Positions 62,468-64,000 of a DNA stretch of 64,000 nucleotides are shown piece after piece (position 1 is the first letter of the stretch; every line of letters starts with the position of its first letter). The notes beneath the pieces are model-generated. The model saw only the letters and a list, made by a program, of their open reading frames with translations. It was not told the DNA's origin and searched no databases. The stretch covers positions 186,001-250,000 of the forward strand of contig JAPFFF010000067.1 in the NCBI GenBank assembly GCA_039105265.1. The letters are read 5' to 3'. This stretch comes from Tritrichomonas musculus. Lineage: Eukaryota; Parabasalia; Tritrichomonadida; Tritrichomonadidae. Position numbers and translations under genes: made by a program.

Positions 62468-63228
62468 TTTGGAAAAATAAAAATGAAATGATGTTTTCTT
62501 GATTTTCTTCAAGATTAGATTTCTTCATAAATTATAATTTTTTCATTCAATTTAATTGAAATTTTTTTATTCAATTTTATAGATTGATAGTTTTTTTGTA
62601 TAGAGATTACTCTGAAAAAGTTTTAAGATATTAATTATTTCCCAGAATAATTCAATGAAATATTATTATCAAAAAAATTCAATTAATGGTTAAAATTATA
62701 CCTATACGATTATGTTTTGATAAATATTTTTTATTAAATTATATTTATGAAAAGAGCTAAGTGAAGATAAAAAACGATATTTCTTCAATGATATATGCAT
62801 GCAAGCAATTACTGAAATCAGTTTATTTAACAAACGAATACGTATTTAGTCAAAATAAATATCAATATTGATAAATTCAAAGAAATACTGAGAAATCATT
62901 CAAATTTGTTGACAATATAAACTTTTATCCATTTAAATTATATTTTGGATATTTTATTATTTGAATTTAGCCGAGTTTCCAGAATTGTTATATCAAAATA
63001 TCACAAAAATGGAAAAATGAGACAAAATATATAAATATAAATAGTATAAAAAAGAATACCTGACTTGATTATTTTTTCTTTCAAATGAGATTCATATGAT
63101 AATTATCCCATTTCAAAAAAATATTTAAAAAATATGAAAAAGACCAAAGAGCAAAAGTCATCTAATTTCGTAAAAAAAATTATTTATTAAAACTGGTTAA
63201 AATAAATTAAAAAAAAAAAATATTTTTT
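62468..63228. other. Intergenic, nothing recognised beyond the promoter motif
   Basis: AT-rich spacer between two minus-strand genes. No gene-like frames or repeats. Confidence 0.55.
62479..62486 (-). promoter_or_regulatory. Inr-like core promoter motif deciding the start
   Basis: TCATTTTT, with its A 17 bases before the ATG at 62467. It lies within the possible upstream extension of the frame, so it argues for the shorter protein. Confidence 0.5.
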
Positions 63229-63972
63229 TTATATTCTAATGACATTTGCCCTTGGATCAATACCGAGTAAGTTTATATGAAGATCCTTAGGGATGACCAA
63301 ATGTCTGAGTGCTGTTGCGTCAACAAACATGTAATATCCAACCGAAGTCACGCTGGAAGGAATGACTAGCTGCCTGAGCGATGTGCAAGCAGTGAAAGCG
63401 TAAGTTCCGATTGCCTTAACGGACGATGGTATTGCTATTCTTGATATAGACGAGCAGCAGTTGAACGCGTACTTGCCGATAGAAGTAACGGTTGATGGGA
63501 TAGCCAACTCTTTCAATGCTGAGCATTTTGTGAACGTATATGGCTCGATGGATTCAATTGCGGCATGAATTTCTATCTGTTGAAGTGATGTGCAATCCTC
63601 AAACGCATAACCGCCAATCCATTCAACCGAGAATGGAATCGTGATCGACTCAAGTGCCGTGCATCCTTTGAATGCAAAAACTTCAATCGATTTAACCGAG
63701 TCATTAATCAGTACCTTCTTTAGTGACGTGCAGCCGCTGAACGCAAATTGTCCGATCTTTTTAACTGTGGACGGAATAACGACCTCTTTCAAAAAGGTGC
63801 AGCTATGGAAGACAAGATCATCAAACTTGATGTTTCGGTGCCTGAGAACAAGATGAAAGATCTCTTGATTGTCTTTTTCTGCACAAATAAAAAGTGGTGT
63901 CTTATTAAAAAAAATAGTTAAAAACTTTCTTATGAATAATTGAAAAAGTGGAATTCCACAATTAGAAAAATT
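63229..63972 (-). CDS. BspA-like LRR_5 protein, GC-rich, start not found
   Basis: About eight very regular LRR_5 repeats of 23 residues (for example SIGKYAFNCCSSISRIAIPS and ALESITIPFSVEWIGGYAF), ending LLGIDPRANVIRI. Upstream the same frame stays open to a TGA at 63973-63975 and includes an ankyrin-like lead (NKTPLFICAEKDNQEIFHLV), as in other trichomonad LRR proteins. There is no ATG in this part. The frame as usually cut would start at a TTG (63792), which is not credible. Either the true start lies beyond the window through a frame change, or the gene is 5'-damaged. Its base composition is clearly richer in G and C than any other host gene here, and codon use differs accordingly. Confidence 0.75.
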   Translation of the reverse strand, partial: NFSNCGIPLFQLFIRKFLTIFFNKTPLFICAEKDNQEIFHLVLRHRNIKFDDLVFHSCTFLKEVVIPSTVKKIGQFAFSGCTSLKKVLINDSVKSIEVFAFKGCTALESITIPFSVEWIGGYAFEDCTSLQQIEIHAAIESIEPYTFTKCSALKELAIPSTVTSIGKYAFNCCSSISRIAIPSSVKAIGTYAFTACTSLRQLVIPSSVTSVGYYMFVDATALRHLVIPKDLHINLLGIDPRANVIRI

Positions 63973-64000
63973 TCATATCAAATGTCATAAATAATAAAAT

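Noticed and set aside
1-64000. tRNA, rRNA or LTR retroelements
   Set aside because: No cloverleaf-like segment, rRNA core or reverse-transcriptase motif was seen; faint or short RNA genes could be missed by eye.

Overview
The window reads as nuclear DNA of a parabasalid protist, most likely a Tritrichomonas-type trichomonad. This is inferred from extreme AT richness, intron-free genes, and the gene families present: ankyrin/DUF3447-like proteins, BspA-like leucine-rich repeats (LRR_5), TKL-type kinases fused to Sel1 or LRR_5 repeats, a two-repeat Myb protein, and a Maverick/Polinton. Several genes have a TCA-Y/W motif a few to about 25 bases before the ATG, matching the known trichomonad Inr core promoter. 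I saw no tRNA, rRNA, CRISPR array or bacterial operon.

Layout. 1-638: 3' end of an ankyrin gene. 1913-5828 (minus): a kinase protein with three kinase domains in tandem, of which only the middle one keeps the catalytic motifs, followed by Sel1 repeats; its last part is out of frame. 6015-7434: a rearranged patch joining a BspA-type N-terminal remnant to a UBR1-like ubiquitin ligase fragment. 7728-10628 and 20008-22307 (minus): two paralogous DUF3447-like genes, each followed downstream by a decaying tandem array of about 190 bp ankyrin units. 10868-11578: an acetyltransferase pseudogene. 12563-14599 (minus): a GH36 raffinose-synthase/alpha-galactosidase-type enzyme. 15301-16126 (minus): a Sel1 protein and a Sel1 remnant. 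16530-16963: a broken unknown gene. 17134-18799: a non-coding element with about 199 bp inverted terminal repeats. 22710-25265: an 851-residue ankyrin protein. 26358-27233 (minus): a Myb protein. 29341-31464: a BspA-like LRR protein.

32190-53850 is one host gene, a kinase with many near-identical 108 bp Sel1 repeats, split by a 17.3 kb Maverick/Polinton at 34637-51948. The element has 360 bp terminal inverted repeats (outer 243 bp identical), a 5 bp target-site duplication (TCTCT), and 12 genes. Recognised parts are a protein-primed family B DNA polymerase, a retroviral-type integrase, a packaging ATPase and a large protein fitting the major capsid protein. Weaker calls are a penton-like protein, an adenovirus pVI-like small protein and a 1,314-residue fibre-like protein. 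I did not recognise a capsid protease gene. The element looks whole and young. The two host halves remain in the same frame on either side of the target duplication, which also points to a recent insertion.

54930-63972: a 1,497-residue TKL kinase/coiled-coil/LRR_5 protein (minus), a small zinc-ribbon protein (plus), a caspase-fold protein that appears to have lost both catalytic residues (minus), and the edge of a relatively GC-rich BspA-like LRR gene (minus).

The host genes do not form a pathway. Most encode repeat proteins, and unequal exchange within repeats, gene duplication, frame loss and transposition appear to be shaping the locus.
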